DNA of 64,000 nt from positions 364,409,750 through 364,473,749 of the forward strand of contig CM062814.1 in the NCBI GenBank assembly GCA_031772625.1. The letters run 5' to 3'. The stretch is from Pinus tabuliformis (taxonomy: Eukaryota > Streptophyta > Pinopsida > Pinales > Pinaceae). The notes below the pieces were generated by a model that worked only from the letters and a program-made list of their open reading frames with translations, searched no databases and was not told the DNA's origin. This document shows positions 11,101-25,981 of this stretch, in pieces (positions within the stretch are counted from its first letter, which is position 1; every line of letters begins with the position of its first letter). The position numbers were made by a program, and so were the translations under genes.

Positions 11101-12286
11101 AAATTCTACATGCACCATTGAAAGAAGCTTCTGGATGTAGGGAATTGGTGATGCAACATATATTCATTATGTGAGTAATAAGGAGCGGAACATAGATTTT
11201 CCCAAAGAAATTGAGGAAGATGAAGCCCTAGAAGAAATTCTTATCAAGGCATTCATGGATTGGAGAAGCAGGTCAAAGATGGAAGCTTCTAGCTACTTAG
11301 GTTGTTTAAACCCCCATGACTGATTTATTGGATTGGGGATGTTGTAACATTTTCTTGGCAAAATGATACAGTTAAAATTTTTGAGCTTTTCCAGAAATCC
11401 ACCATCTTTGTAGGAAGAAGAAAGGAATGTCATTGATACATTTGTGATTATTTCTTTCAACAGGGCTCTCTTGAATGATTTATTGGATTGGGGATGTTGT
11501 AACATTTTATGGGCAAAATAATACAGTTAAACTTTTTTGAGCTTTTCCAGAAATCCACCAGCTTTATTGGGTGTTCTTATTCTCATTACAATTGGTATAT
11601 GGCCCAAAGATTTTTTCACTGTATTCTTTGCATCATAGTCGAGCTGTAGTCAAGATATTATAGGGTTGCATTACTCAATGATTATCAATGGCATACCTTA
11701 GTGTGAGTACTATGACATGGGCATTATCACCTTTTGCTACATCTATCACACAATGTTTTTAATTGCACCAACAAAAGTCATTGAATTGTAGTCATAACAA
11801 TGCCAGGGCTCTGTAATGAATGTGAGGCATATATGTTCATAGCAATGAGATGGAATAGTGAATGGATGGGCAAGCAATGTTCTATTTGCACTTCGTTTTA
11901 TGATTGTGATATTGTCGGTGGCAACTAGATTAAACTTCCTCATTGGTCATATCAAATATCTCTTAGGAATGGTTTATTTGGGTTTCAAGTCTGCTAGGTG
12001 TATATTGTGCATTGGTGAAGCTCACTGCCAGGGAACCACCCCCACGCAATTCCACTTTTGGTTTTTGTCATTCCACTTTTCGAATCTCAGCCAGCGGACC
12101 GAGAGAGCCAACAAGCAAATATCCAGGTGTTGAAAAATCCAAGCATGTCACCAAGAATCAAACATTAAGTGTGTGCCAAGAAAGAAAAAGTGCGCCCACG
12201 AAGAGAACTCATGAATATCAAATGCACAACGCATTCAATAAAGAGATGAACACATTTCCATATATACATTTTAAGAAATATTTTAG
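11101..12286. other. 1.19-kb segment separating the two halves of the split repeat
   Basis: Present only in the second copy of the segmental repeat, so either inserted here or deleted from the first copy. No terminal repeat or target-site duplication is obvious at its ends. It contains a tandem repeat at 11321-11570. Apart from a 70-bp block near 11409-11475 that resembles 10105-10175, nothing is recognised. Confidence 0.5.
11321..11570. repeat. Tandem repeat, 155-bp period
   Basis: TGATTTATTGGATTGGGGAT begins at 11321 and again at 11476. The matching sequence continues through GAGCTTTTCCAGAAATCCAC. The spacer between the matched arms carries the block shared with 10105-10175. Confidence 0.8.
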
Positions 12287-12740
12287 CGTTGGAACTTGGC
12301 AGGTTCATGCTTCTTCGTGAGACCAATATAAATGTACTGTTTCAACATCATTGGTGGCAGATTTATGCAACATATTTGATCGTTTAAGTTTAACAGATTT
12401 GCCTTTTCTTTTCCTACAAAGAAATTTCTCTTTATATGTGCTGGAGTTATTGGGATATTCTTTAGGAACTAGCAGGCATGCAAATTTATATTTTTAAATC
12501 CCTAATTCTCCTCATCATTTGCAAATTGTTCATCTTCATCTATGCAAGAAGACGACTTAGCTTCAAAATATTTGTAAGACAGAAAATGTAAATTTTACAA
12601 TTATGGAGCTAATAATAAATGCCCTGTGGTGTCAGAACATTGTTTTCTTGGTTTCCTTTGAGCAATATCATTGGAGAGCCGTATATTCTTCAAATTGGTG
12701 AGGGACCTTCAGCCCAATGCATCAGTGGCTTCATGGGATT
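12287..12740. repeat. Segmental repeat, split copy, second half
   Basis: Begins at GTTGGAACTTGGCAGGTTCA, matching the full copy from about 9640. It runs to AGTGGCTTCAT with small indels. Confidence 0.8.
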
Positions 12741-13635
12741 AGATGTTCCTCTTCCAATAGTGGCAGATTTATTCAACATATTTGATCATTGAAGTTTAAC
12801 AGATTTGCCTTGCCATCACATTCATCTCCTCCAAATTCAACTGAATTTCTTAATGCTGTCTCATTTTCTTCATGCAATCCTTCGGGAAAGCTTCCTATTT
12901 CCACCACAATCTAAGTGAAGATGGAACAATAGCATTAAGAATTTCTGAAGTGAGTTTGCCCTTATTTTCTTATCGTTTTGGGAAATAAATTGGGGTTTAT
13001 TAACATATTCTTAATTATTCACTGCATATCTCTGTACACAAAGCAAGTTCGTTTGGAAGGGCATCAGTTTGAATACAAAGAGCAGTTTACCCTTATTTAT
13101 TAACTATTCAGTTAGGTTGGATAAAGAACCATCTAGAAGATGGAAGCAGAATATTGAAGAAACTAGTTTTGTTTGTAGATTTTGGGAAATCCTCTAAAGA
13201 CCCAGGATTCAGCATCGACTAGAGAGACAATTTATTTGATATGGTTTATAAACAAATATATGCTTCTGCTAGCATGGGAAGAGTAGGTGGAGGAGCCATG
13301 TTTTGGCAGCTGATGGCAAAAGGAATGTGCTCATATAGAGATGGTATGATATTGTCTTGTCTCAGAGTCCTTCTACAACATCTAACACCAATATGATGCA
13401 TGTTCACTCAGGAGGATGCACAAAGACTTTATTTGTACAAATTAGTCCTCATGAAAATGACATGGGAGAAACTTTGTGCTTACTAAACTTTTCCAATAGA
13501 GTTCAAGGATTAGAGCTTGGTCCTACTCGGAGGTAGCAAGATGTAAGTTTTCACTGTAGCATGGTCCTTGCCTTTTCTTGATATTTTTCTGACTTTCAAA
13601 AATTGTCAAAAAAACATTAATTAATGTTATATGCT
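12741..13635. other. No gene recognised
   Basis: No extended frame, repeat or RNA gene is visible. A phrase near 12770-12800 (ATTTGATCATTGAAGTTTAA) echoes the segmental repeat just upstream. Confidence 0.5.
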
Positions 13636-13682
13636 ATTGCCTTACGACGTTTCCATTGCAACATCTGGTGCAATTAAATTAA
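13636..13682 (+). repeat. Recurrent motif, copy D
   Basis: GCCTTACGACGTTTCC at 13639-13654 is followed by ATTGCAACATCTGGTGCAA. The 46-bp stretch resembles copy E at 16354. Copies D and E lie on either side of the ABCC and NAC pseudogenes in the same orientation. Confidence 0.5.
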
Positions 13683-13741
13683 TTAAATTGTAAAATGATG
13701 TATAATGATGATTGAATAATGTTACAAATTTAAGTTAAAAC

Positions 13742-15362
<1,621 letters not shown>

Positions 15363-16009
15363 AGGAATTGATTCATTCAACTAAAATTGGTATTGTTGAT
15401 TTTGATGGTACTTCTGTTCTCGAGCTTGATGATTGGGTGTTGTGCCGAATTTACAAGAAAAATGGTCATTCTCAGAGAGTACAAGGGGTAGAACGAGATG
15501 AATCACCAAGTGCAGATGAAGTGATGGCTTCTTTGCCTGATATTGATCAGCAAAACAAACTGCAACTGCCCAAAATTGCCTCTTTCAGTGGGTTGTTGGA
15601 GAGTGACGATCCTTTCATAGATGGTTTTTTAAACGATGAAGCCATGGATGGCAATGGAAACAGCAACAGACTACCTCAAGTCTAGTTCTCCAACCTCTCT
15701 CACAACAATTTCAGCAATAACAATGACAACAATAGCGATTTCCGTTATGAAGTTGTCCCAAAACAAAAAGAATTAGCAGTGGAGAATGACAACAAATTCA
15801 ATTCTCTCAAGAGGACCCTCTCCTTAGCATATGGGCACGATGAAACCAAACATGCAAAGAGATTCAACAACATGCAGAACAACTATAGCTACAACGTCAA
15901 CATTAATGTTTCAGCCTTGCTTAATTCAATGCAGCCCAATCAAACTTTCCAACAACAGAACTTCCTAAGCGCATTGCGTCACAAGGAATATATCCTGGCA
16001 GGGATTTAG
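15363..16009 (+). pseudogene. NAC transcription factor, last exon only
   Basis: NAC proteins are plant-specific nuclear DNA-binding regulators. Right after an acceptor-like TTATGAATAG the frame reads into the end of a NAC domain, with LDDWVLCRIYKKNG (subdomain E). A typical acidic, Asn/Gln-rich C-terminal regulatory region follows (SFSGLLESDDPF, KRTLSLAYGHDETK). A single in-frame TAG at 15683 splits the reading; the same frame then resumes and stays open to 16009. Subdomains A-D, normally in the two upstream exons, are absent. With only the stop changed, this exon would read through, so the decay is recent or mild. The fragment lies 0.5 kb after the ABCC pseudogene in the same direction. Confidence 0.85.
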
Positions 16010-16047
16010 TTCATCACAATGTGACATGGTTTAAGGTCTTCATATTT

Positions 16048-16350
16048 CTAGGCAAATACATTAGAATGTTGTTTGAAAAGATTAACATGCCTCTCCTTAA
16101 AATTTTGTATATCGATATGGATACCCAGTTGTTGTTTGCGTGAATTCATTTGTTTAACTTCACCTTCAACTAGGCAATCTTTAAGGTATCTAAACAAGTT
16201 CAATGGATATGTATGACTACTTTTATTCCATTTCATAGGCACTTTAACCCTCGAATAGGGTTTTTGGCATGGCTTCCTCAATTCAAACTCATTATCATCG
16301 ACCCTTGCTTTCAAAAAAGCCCATTCACATTTCAATATTCTTCCACACAC
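16048..16350 (-). other. Unassigned 100-codon open frame
   Basis: A minus-strand frame of 100 codons starts with MCGRILKCEWAFLKARVDDN and has a mixed, protein-like composition. It lies between the NAC exon and the motif at 16354. I know no family with this sequence. It could be an exon remnant or chance. Confidence 0.25.
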
Positions 16351-16400
16351 TATGCCTTACAGTGTTTCCTTTACAACATTAGGTGCAAATGCTAGTATAA
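16351..16400 (+). repeat. Recurrent motif, copy E
   Basis: GCCTTACAGTGTTTCC (16354-16369) is followed by TTTACAACATTAGGTGCAAA and TGCTAGT. It resembles copy D (13639) and a partial copy at 63938. Confidence 0.5.
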
Positions 16401-17322
16401 AACATATTAACTAAAGTTACAATATAGTTTAAAGGATTTCAAAGGATTGCAATAATTATAAGCATTAAACGCAGTACATAAGTGAGAGACACTGGGGACG
16501 CACTATTACATTAAGTGTCCCTGTACTTAGGCCGCTCTCTTCTCGTATTTTTTCAACACGCTAGTCACATGAGTGCCTCCGAGTGTATGTGTTTATTACC
16601 AAATTTGGAGGAGTGTTGTGGATATGTGCTTGTGAACAATTTTTATAATCTTTTATAGTCATATTGTTTTTATAATCTTTTATTATAAAGGTAAATATTT
16701 TTAAAATATATAATAAAGTTGTTAGCTTCTTATATGATAATTTGTTTTGTTTTATATAAGTTTGATAAAATAATTTTAAAATATAATAAAGTTGTTATAC
16801 TTAGTACATGATATATTTTTTTTAATGAAAATTTTCTCTTTAAATATTTTTTAATAATCTTTCAATTTTTTATATATATTAATTTGGTAAATATTTTTAA
16901 AATATATAATAAAGTTGTTAGCTTGGTATATGATATTTTGCTTTATTTGATAATATAGTCTTAAAATATAATAGAGTTGTTATACTCAGTATATGATTTT
17001 TTTTTTTATTAAAAAATATTTTTAAAAATTAAAAAATAAAGTTGAATCAAAGTAATAGTTTTTTCAAGTAATTTGTAATGTTATAAATACTTATATAAAT
17101 ATATTTATGATTAAAATATTTTATCAAGCAAATATTACTTTGTCGTTGTGATATACTTTTTAAATTTCATTTGAGTCATCTATGACTTGCTACTCATATT
17201 GATGAGACAATGTTTTCTAGGCAACTTGTGTCAAGCATTGTCATGGTAGAAACATACGTGAGATTACTATTAATTGCATCAAATTCATTGTTTTGCTTCC
17301 ATTTTAATATGATACGGTGTTG
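16401..17322. other. AT-rich DNA with a 196-bp-period repeat
   Basis: No gene seen. GGTAAATATTTTTAAAATAT begins at 16690 and at 16886, each followed by ATAATAAAGTTGTTAGCTT and a second, shorter echo about 100 bp later. The stretch ends at the target-site duplication GATCA of the large gypsy element. Confidence 0.6.
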
Positions 17323-18441
17323 GATCATGTCACATACTTTTACTTGAATTTCCAAATAAAACACAGTTAATTTTTTTTGACATGAAAAACCTTATGCATA
17401 TATATAGTAAAGGCTTAACGAGTTAATTTATTTGACACGAATTCATTATTATAACTATGCTCTTTATGAACAATAATTTTGACTCATTAAACCATGACAT
17501 AAATTTGGGTTAACATATATATTTGGGTTAACATGGTTCCATACTTTGTTTACAACCACTAGTGAAGGAAATCGTAGTGGTTTGGAAGCATCTGGAAATA
17601 GAGTTGGCTCCGTTCACCAGGCAAACATCACTCGGGATTCGTGTCTTGGTCTACGACTCATGGGTGTTGAGTTCATCAGACGATAGGGAATTAGCAGGAC
17701 ATAAGGCTCTGGAAATAACTCGCCCCCACTCCTCTTGGTGAGGGCTCATTCTGTGTTTCTCCTCTTTGTGCTGAGGCTTCCATCTGCTTGAGGGTTTATT
17801 GTCTTAGGGTTTGTGATTTTATGGTTTTTATGCTTGCAACCTCCCATGGCATTTCACCTAGAATTCGTAGTTTGATTGTTCCATCTGCTAAGGCTGTAGC
17901 TTCATCTGCCGAGTATGTAGAAACTCTCAAGGTAGGGTTTCTTCTGGATTCAGACACAGACTTCTACCCTACTATCTGTAGTTTTCACCATGTTCTTCTT
18001 TTAATTCTCCATCTTTGGGTGCAAATATTTACATTTCGATAGTGCACCTAGGTCTAAGGGTTTCAACGTATCTCCTACAGTCTGCCATGGTTTACCCCTT
18101 CTCTCCATAGGTGGGTTTCTCTCTTTCGTTTTCTCTACCATAGAGTTATGGTTTTTATGTAATAATTTGGTGATTAATTATCCTTCTCTTTGTAATCTAG
18201 TTCACGGAGCAGGGTTCCTTCTTACCCAAATTTTTGCTCAGGTGATCTATTTGCATAATGTTTCCACCATGAATTTCTTCCAGAATTTCAATGTCGTTCA
18301 TATTTCACTAATATGGGATCTAATTGTTTTGTGTGTGGATAGGCATGGTTCTTTTGGTAGCAGTACTTGTTCGAATTTGTGTTTCCCCTATCGAATCTTA
18401 GCAGTGTTCCTCTATTTAATACTTTTTCTAGGTGTGTTCTC

Positions 18442-18774
18442 TGTTAGGCCCCTATACTACTAGTGCAACCCCTTATTGTAATTAGTACAACCCACTTATT
18501 ATATTGATGTACCCATGTAGTGCCCATATTGTTACTATTGTGCCCCATAGAAGCCCACTATTATTATTATTGTGCCCTTACATTATTATTGTTATGTTGG
18601 CTCTGATTATGTTATGACCCCTTGGACTCCTATATATAGAAAGGAGGTCTTTTCATTTGTATCATCCAATAATTGTTCATTTATGTAATGTAAAGGAGGT
18701 TGCCCCCTCGAAGAGGCTGAATTCTAAGGCGTTGATCTAGCTTTTCTATCTTTTCTTGAGTTGGTTTCATAACA
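18442..18774. mobile_element. Solo LTR, 333 bp
   Basis: It begins TGTTAGGCCC and ends TTTCATAACA, and is flanked by TTCTC on both sides (18437-18441 and 18775-18779). The other LTR of the host element (near 39878) is uninterrupted at this point, showing the empty site. TATATATAGAAAGGAG inside could be a core promoter. No internal coding region remains, as expected after LTR-LTR recombination. Confidence 0.92.
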
Positions 18775-19073
18775 TTCTCTTTATTTCATACATAGGCAAT
18801 TAAGGCTTGACGAATATTCAGAGAATGACTAGTTTACGGTGGATTTAACTCTATTCAAATTTTAGAGTTTGGTTGACACTCTATCACAATCGAGATATAT
18901 TATTTTGTTCTGAATGTATTTAAGGTTTTCATGTCATTCTATGGCCTATTTGTGTTACTATGGGTAACAGTTGGTCAACTGATTTGAAATCATCCAAAAG
19001 GACTTCTATTTATTTTGAATTTAAGTTACCTTTCGTTGATTTTATGAACTACATGCAGTACTTGGGTGAATGA

Positions 19074-19086
19074 ATATATATATATA

Positions 19087-19176
<90 letters not shown>

Positions 19177-19180
19177 TATG
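19074..19180. repeat. (TA)n microsatellite
   Basis: About 107 bp of almost pure TA repeat with a few C interruptions. It occupies the same position within the LTR as the TA tract at 40182-40268. Confidence 0.98.
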
Positions 19181-22100
19181 GATAATTTGTTACAAAATTG
19201 AGGTTATATAAAGGTTTGTGTTTTTTTTACTTGACCTTTGTGTATAATGAGAGAATTGTTGGAATGGAAGCATACTAGGAATACTTTGTTGTTTTGTTCA
19301 AGTGAATAATATATTTTTTTGCTGTTTGAACCACAATTTTTCTTATAAAGTTCTTATGATATTATTAGAATTTATTTATGATAAGAAAGACTCTTGATTT
19401 TGTTCTTGCACTAATAACTTATTGTTTTAATCTGATTTTGGAGGGACTCCTCAAGGTACGCTGGTCCACTAACACCATCTAGAGCTAACCCTCTCTATTG
19501 GCTTGTACCTTTTGTCCAGGGCTCGGTTGGTTAGATTCAAACCTAAAAGATTGATATTCTGCATTATATAACTGTCTATTTTTTTCCTCTGCTAATAAAA
19601 TTATACAATCTTCTATTAAATTCTTAAACTACCTCACACCCAGGTTTTTGGGTCATGTTCTACCAGAACTAGTACATGAGTACTTGATCTTTCCTCTGAC
19701 ACAGAAACTCACTGTATTGAAATTTAACTACAATCTTGCATTATTCCATATACAATAATTCATTAGGTTAGTACAACATTGTATAAAGAAAAAAATTTCA
19801 ATACTATTTACCCATTTTTCTTGAAAAAAATCAAACCACGGGGAAGGGCAGTACTCCACCAAACCATGATGCGAATCTTCACTGCCCCTTCCCCCCGAGC
19901 TAGCCTTACAGCCAAGTAGTTCTTTGGACATATTTATCATATTCATTAGACTATTTGACCATTACTATACTTACTCTTGAATTCCAAATTCTAAGTTCTT
20001 AACATCAAACAAACTCCACTGAACAACCAGTTTGAGAGTCTTCTCCTCTTTTCCCTCTTCTCTTGCCTCATGTTCATAATACCCTTTTGGATTTATTTTG
20101 GGAGTATTTATTTCCCAGGAGGAGTTTGGGTTAATAACTACCTGTACCCCCAAATGTCCAACTATGTGGGGTATGCTTACTCTAGAATTTCTTTCTCAAC
20201 CACAGTTTAAACAAGTAGTGTTATGTGTTATGTTCGTATACCAATAGGTTTCATAATTTATGATTGACTTAGTTCTCTATGAAATATGAACATACCTTTG
20301 CTTATGCAAATGTTTTCCATATTTGTAAAAAATCAAAAAATTTAAAAAATGTAAAAGAAAGATCAAAGGATGGAAAAAGAAATAAAGGAAAGGTAAAAAA
20401 AGATGAAAAATATGAACCCCAAAGAAAAAAAAGACCATGAAAGTATGCAAGTCCAAATGCACTATTATTTTACTTTCTGTACAATAATGATTGTGTGCAA
20501 AGTGTTGTTATGCCACAATCCATGGTAACCAAACAATTTAATCTTGGTTATTCCATGTTTTCAATTTCATGCTTAGAAGATACATAAAAAAATCTGACCA
20601 AACTGTTTAATCTTGGCAGATAAGTAGACAGGTAGAGTAAATAAAGGAGCTTAACAATTTAATATGAGCCCTTGGATGTAATAAGGATAAACTTAGATAG
20701 ATTTCTGTTGTACAAGAAAAGAAAAATGTTTCATAAGGTTTTGCCAGTTTAAGTGCACCCTAATAAAGAGTAGAAAAAATGGTAGGATGTGTAGGTAGGT
20801 AAGTAGATGGATGGTTGCAAAGTGGTATATGATGAATGATTACTTGAAACTCATATCATTTACTTTCATCATCATATTACTTTGAAAATATGGATAACAG
20901 AGACATTTACAAAGTCAGGTTATTAATTTCCTCATTTTCTTTTACCCCTAGTGTCACTAATTTCCCACCAATAACATTCAAAGCACCAAAAACCTTAGAT
21001 CAAAGGGGCTCAAAGCATTTCTCTCACTTTTGGAGGGACCGGACCCTTGACCGAATGATTTACAGGTTCCAAGTGCTAACTCATCAACATTCACTCTTCC
21101 ATAATTCATCCATTTCATCTAAAAAATCCCTTTTCATAAGGTGAAATCATTATTCGCCTAGCGAAAGTAATTAACCTTATATAAAACAACCTTCTTCCCA
21201 CAAAAACCCACAAAATGCATCTAAGCCTAAGTTATAAATGTTTAAATGCAGAAATGTAATATATTTCGAAACATTTTACTTAGCGTATTCTCATTTCCAC
21301 ATCTATTTCATATTAAGATAATTTATTATAGTTATCTCCCGTAAAATACACCCCATCCCCTATATATTATTAAGATCCCTTATTCTAATATCCCACCCTG
21401 GCTTGGAATATAAACCCTAAAATGAAATAATTGGATAGATTGATTAATCGATAGATTAATTAATCTGTCCATGATCAATCAAGACCTATAACCCTCCGCT
21501 GCATTAAAAAGGAATTAATTAATCAACCTGTGATTAAATAAAAACCTTCCTCCAATCACATCTCCCCTGATGTCATTAATCTCCCTAATCCACAGTTACA
21601 ACCCTGTCGAGCCCCTCCATTAAATCTCGATCAAGTCCCTTCCCCGACCACCATATGATTTGACACCTTCAGATCTAACAGCTGACGCTCATATTGGGCG
21701 GCCTCAAATGCCAAAATTTACCCGCCCGGTATGAGCGGTTTCACTAGTCACCCCACTGCTACATGTCACCCAATGAATGGCATCGCGCGGACCTCTCCCA
21801 ATACCACTACACCCTCATAAGCACTGCAATAGAGTCTGCTTATTGCCTGCACTTACCACCTTCACTAAATGACAAAATGTCCCATCTATTAACTATCGCC
21901 AACTGTCGTTCTCATTATACCGGCCAAAACATTGACTTTGCCAAATAAAAACAAAAATACGCATTATTTTGTTTTACCAAGAAAAGAACCTTCTATTCTC
22001 CATGCACACTCAGAGTATGTTCAGGCCACTACCCTGCTTCTAACCGTTTTCCTTCAGAAGCCGCTGAACTCCAGATTACCATTGCAGACCTACGTGCTTC

Positions 22101-22333
22101 ATGCAAACAGTGCACCAGAGCCATTAGTCCCTTTATCCAACCATAACTAGGTATTTACCCATTTTACTGATAAACCATATTTTCGTATTCAACCTGGACT
22201 AAATTGCTGTGAAAATCAAGTAGTTTAGTGATAGTAAGTTATTCGACAGTCTAGAGACTCCCTAAAACTACCTATTTCTTCACAAATTCCCTGGAATTCC
22301 CTACCCTCATCCTTGAATCCAAAATAACCAAGG

Positions 22334-25300
22334 ATGGACACTCCATTTTCCTCGGATATCAGGCTAGTTACCACACCCCATAAAGATTTAGACCATCTTC
22401 CCCTAGCTAATAGATACTTTCAAATAAAGGACCTCACCTTTGATGAAACCCCTTTGAAATTTCATTGCAGATACAGAGATAATTACTTAAACCATGCAGA
22501 TAAGATAGGTCTCTGGGAATCAAACCTACCCAAGTATCAATTCCCCAGTGTCCACATCTTCCTAGATATTATTCACTACTGTCATGCCAACTACAACCAT
22601 ATTATGGGAGCCGTGATGTCTCCAGACCAAAAAATCCTATTCACCATTATAGCTGACTCCATAAATGAGATGTTAGAGTTGCAGCCGGGTTAAGACCTCT
22701 TTTCCCTTTCCATTTATGATTTACTTGAAGGATCTTCAAAGTTGTCCAGTTCTAGAAGTGCCCAAATTTTCCAGACTTTCATTAAAGAAGAGCATATGCC
22801 AAAGGACCCCCCCCCTTACATGTCCGTCATATTTTCTGATCTAGGCAAAGATATTGTCACAATGATAGCATGCATTTTAGGTTTTTCCACCGATGAATAT
22901 GTTGATGAGATGACCTTTTCCTACATATCTATTTTTACCCCTGGTCAACCTCCTGTAGTAAAGTTTGATTATGCCAAGTTCATTGCTGACAAAATGCATG
23001 ATCAATTGATGAGGCTGGAAAATGAAAGAGTCTTCAAATACTCATCAGTCCTGTATCACTTATTTCTTTACTACCAGACTGATAGGTTTCCTTTCTCTGT
23101 GCAAAAAATTTAGAGGGAATCCTAGATCTGTCATTTTCTGGACTTCTCTTTTCCACAGGTCTTATGATTCTCCCTATTCATATACAGATTTTATTGACCA
23201 GTTTATACATCCAGTGACTACAATGTTGATAGGAAGTCCCCCTCCCAGAATCAGTGTAGACATTAAGAGGGTTCTCCAGTTGTCCAAGCAATACAAAGTT
23301 GGGGATTGGTATTTATACCAAAACCAAACCGAAATCAGGATTTATGGGTGTGAGCTGCCTCCTTATAAGTTACCTAGATATCTCCCCATGCGATTATTTT
23401 CTCTGGAGTACTATAAGAAAATGATAAATTTTCATGATATTCACTTTGTTAAGACCAAGAAAAAGGCCCAATTGAGAATAAAGGATCACCTATGCCCATT
23501 CATTTACAACAACAAGAAAGGAAGAAAGGTGGCAGATGAAATGCTTCAGAATTTGAGACTAAAAAAGAGTTTCATCTGGAACTACAACCCTCATAGGTTC
23601 ATTTGTGACAGAAGGTAGAAACATAAGCTATCACCATATATCCACCATAGGATCCTAGAGATTGAATAATATTCCAACCAATCAGAGTGGGTGGAAGGCA
23701 CTTTAATAGAGCAGGATAGCACACAAGTTGAAGTTGACAATGTATGGGTAGATTTACAAAGAATGTTTGATGAAGATTGCTTTGTACATGTGCCAAGAGA
23801 GACTTCATCACAAAGGCAGTCCCAGGAACCTAGTACACAGCCATCAAAACATTAAGATATATCAGAACAGGTAGAAGATTCAGAGCAACCAAAGTCCTTA
23901 GAACAAGCTAAGCCATGAGGACAATAGGAGCATTCAGGACAACAAGAAGAATCTGAGTAGCCAGAAATCTTAGAAGAGCTAGCTCAACCTCAGCAAATCA
24001 TGAGTAATCTTCCTGTGTTGCAGACCCGTCTTAATGAGGAAAGAAATCTCAAAAGGGATAGAGAAGAAGCCACTCCTTCCAGCAAGCCTATTGATCATAC
24101 TTTTGCTAAAAGGCAAAGGTTAAACACCTACGCTGAGGAAGAATATACTAAGGATACCATAGGCAATGCAATGGCAGAAAAGACAGATAGTATGCAGACT
24201 ACCCCAGCAGGTGGTACACCATCCACCTCCCATATACAAGCATTGGAAAGATAACAAAGCACAAAAGTGTCTTCTTTCAGACTTTTCTCTGAATAGAGCT
24301 TAGACATTAAAGGGAAATATAAAGAAATCAAAGCAAGGAATGAGAAATTAAAAGCTAAAATCTATGCTCATTACCTCAAAATGGCTCCAACTAATCAAAC
24401 TAGGCTTATGTCAGCTTTTGACATAAAAGAAGGAAAAATGCAGATGATCTTCCTAAAATCAACTGTACAACAGTCGAAGTCAATGGCTGACTATTTGAAA
24501 ACTAATTTCGAAGTTTTGGCCAATGATATCCTTCTGATTGACCAAATAGAACTACACAAGCATACTGGTGAAATGGTCTATTCCACGTTGACTAATAAGG
24601 CCATTACAGCACATCAGTTACAAAATTCATCACAAAACACTACAACACAGATACAACTAGAAAAGGCCTCCTCTCATGCCAAATACATCAGAATCAAAAC
24701 TTTAGAAGATCTGGTGATAGAATTGGGACATGATCCCAAATATTTCAAAGTAGCTGAACAACTGATTAAGAAGAAAAATGATGATATAGCTGCATTGAAG
24801 AAGCAGTGTAAGATCCCTCTTCTCCATCATCCTCAAACTGCAGAAGTCATAGAGAAACAAAAGGAAGAAGAACTTATGGAATTAGTCCTTAAGTTAAATA
24901 CTCAATTAAAAGAAACAGAACAGGAATTAGAAAAAGAAATACAGTCTAAGCAGAGTGAGCTGGCCACCGCTCCTCAGGCTGTCATACCCACAGTTTCTAC
25001 AGCAGTACCCACCACTCTGGCAGCTTCTTTAGCACCAAGACTTCCACTAGTAATAGGACTGCCAGTGGCAGAGGCTGTTCCAACTACAGGTACATCAACC
25101 AGTGTAGAGTCAATAGCAGAAAGGACAGATGAAGTGATCAAAGCCATGGAACATATGAGTATCCAGGCTATAGAATTAAAAAGGCTCAAAGAAAAAATAT
25201 CAAGTATGGAAACAAATTATGAATTGGCACAAATTCAGAACAAAGAAGAAGAAAGGAAGAACAAAAGAATGGAAGAGAGAATCAGAGTCCTAGAGAAGGA

Positions 25301-25981
25301 CCTAACACTAGAAAAACCACTGGGAGATATGAGAAATATATTGTGGGCCAATATCATTGATTCCATCAATGATATTTGGCCATCTATCCAGATAATTTTT
25401 TAATAGATTCAACTGGTCAAGATAGCTATGGAAGCTATACAGAATACCAAAGAAGAATTAGGACATAAGCCTGAAGAGGCAAATCAATTAATTGATTTCT
25501 TGAACAGCAGAAATAGGTACCAACTGGATGCATTGGAAATTGAAGATAGAACAACCACCATCATTGAAATTAAGAAAGTTATTACTAAGACGAACTCGAT
25601 GCTTAAATTGGAGAAAAGGTGTCAAAGTATTCAAGCAGATATAGATGACTTCATGTTGAAGTATGACATCTTGAGAGAGAAAGGCCTTCCAAGCCCACTG
25701 GTCATAAATGATAAGTTGATGACACATGATGACTACATCGAGAAACTAAATAAATAGGCCAAGAGCCAAGCCAGCTCTTCAGCAATAAAAGCACTACCTA
25801 CAAGAAAGGTGCTTTATGATGGCTTGGAAAGCCTATTTTACATAGAACATGAAGTGAAACACCTTTTCACCAACAAGCCCAATTTTGTTAAGTACACAGA
25901 AGCTGAGGAAGTATACAGGAAAATGATTAGAATGAACATACCAAATGATGAATGGTGGACCAATATGAACGATATACTATA
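22334..25981 (+). pseudogene. Long frame of the 6.9-kb element, about 1,216 codons, unknown function
   Basis: One reading frame runs from ATG at 22334 to about 23113, then shifts once and continues to 25981, broken by roughly ten stops. The N-terminal third is globular (FSDLGKDIVTMIACILGF, YSSVLYHLFLYYQTDRFPFS). The middle (about 23640-24250) is rich in Glu, Gln and Ser and holds a basic patch (AKRQRL). The last part is mostly coiled coil with Lys/Glu heptads (KETEQELEKEIQSKQSEL), interrupted by a Pro/Thr/Ala linker. It has no zinc knuckle, protease or polymerase motif. It recalls, in general architecture only, the extra frames that some plant retroelements carry (inference). I cannot name a function; a particle protein or DNA-binding scaffold is conceivable. 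Confidence 0.65.
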
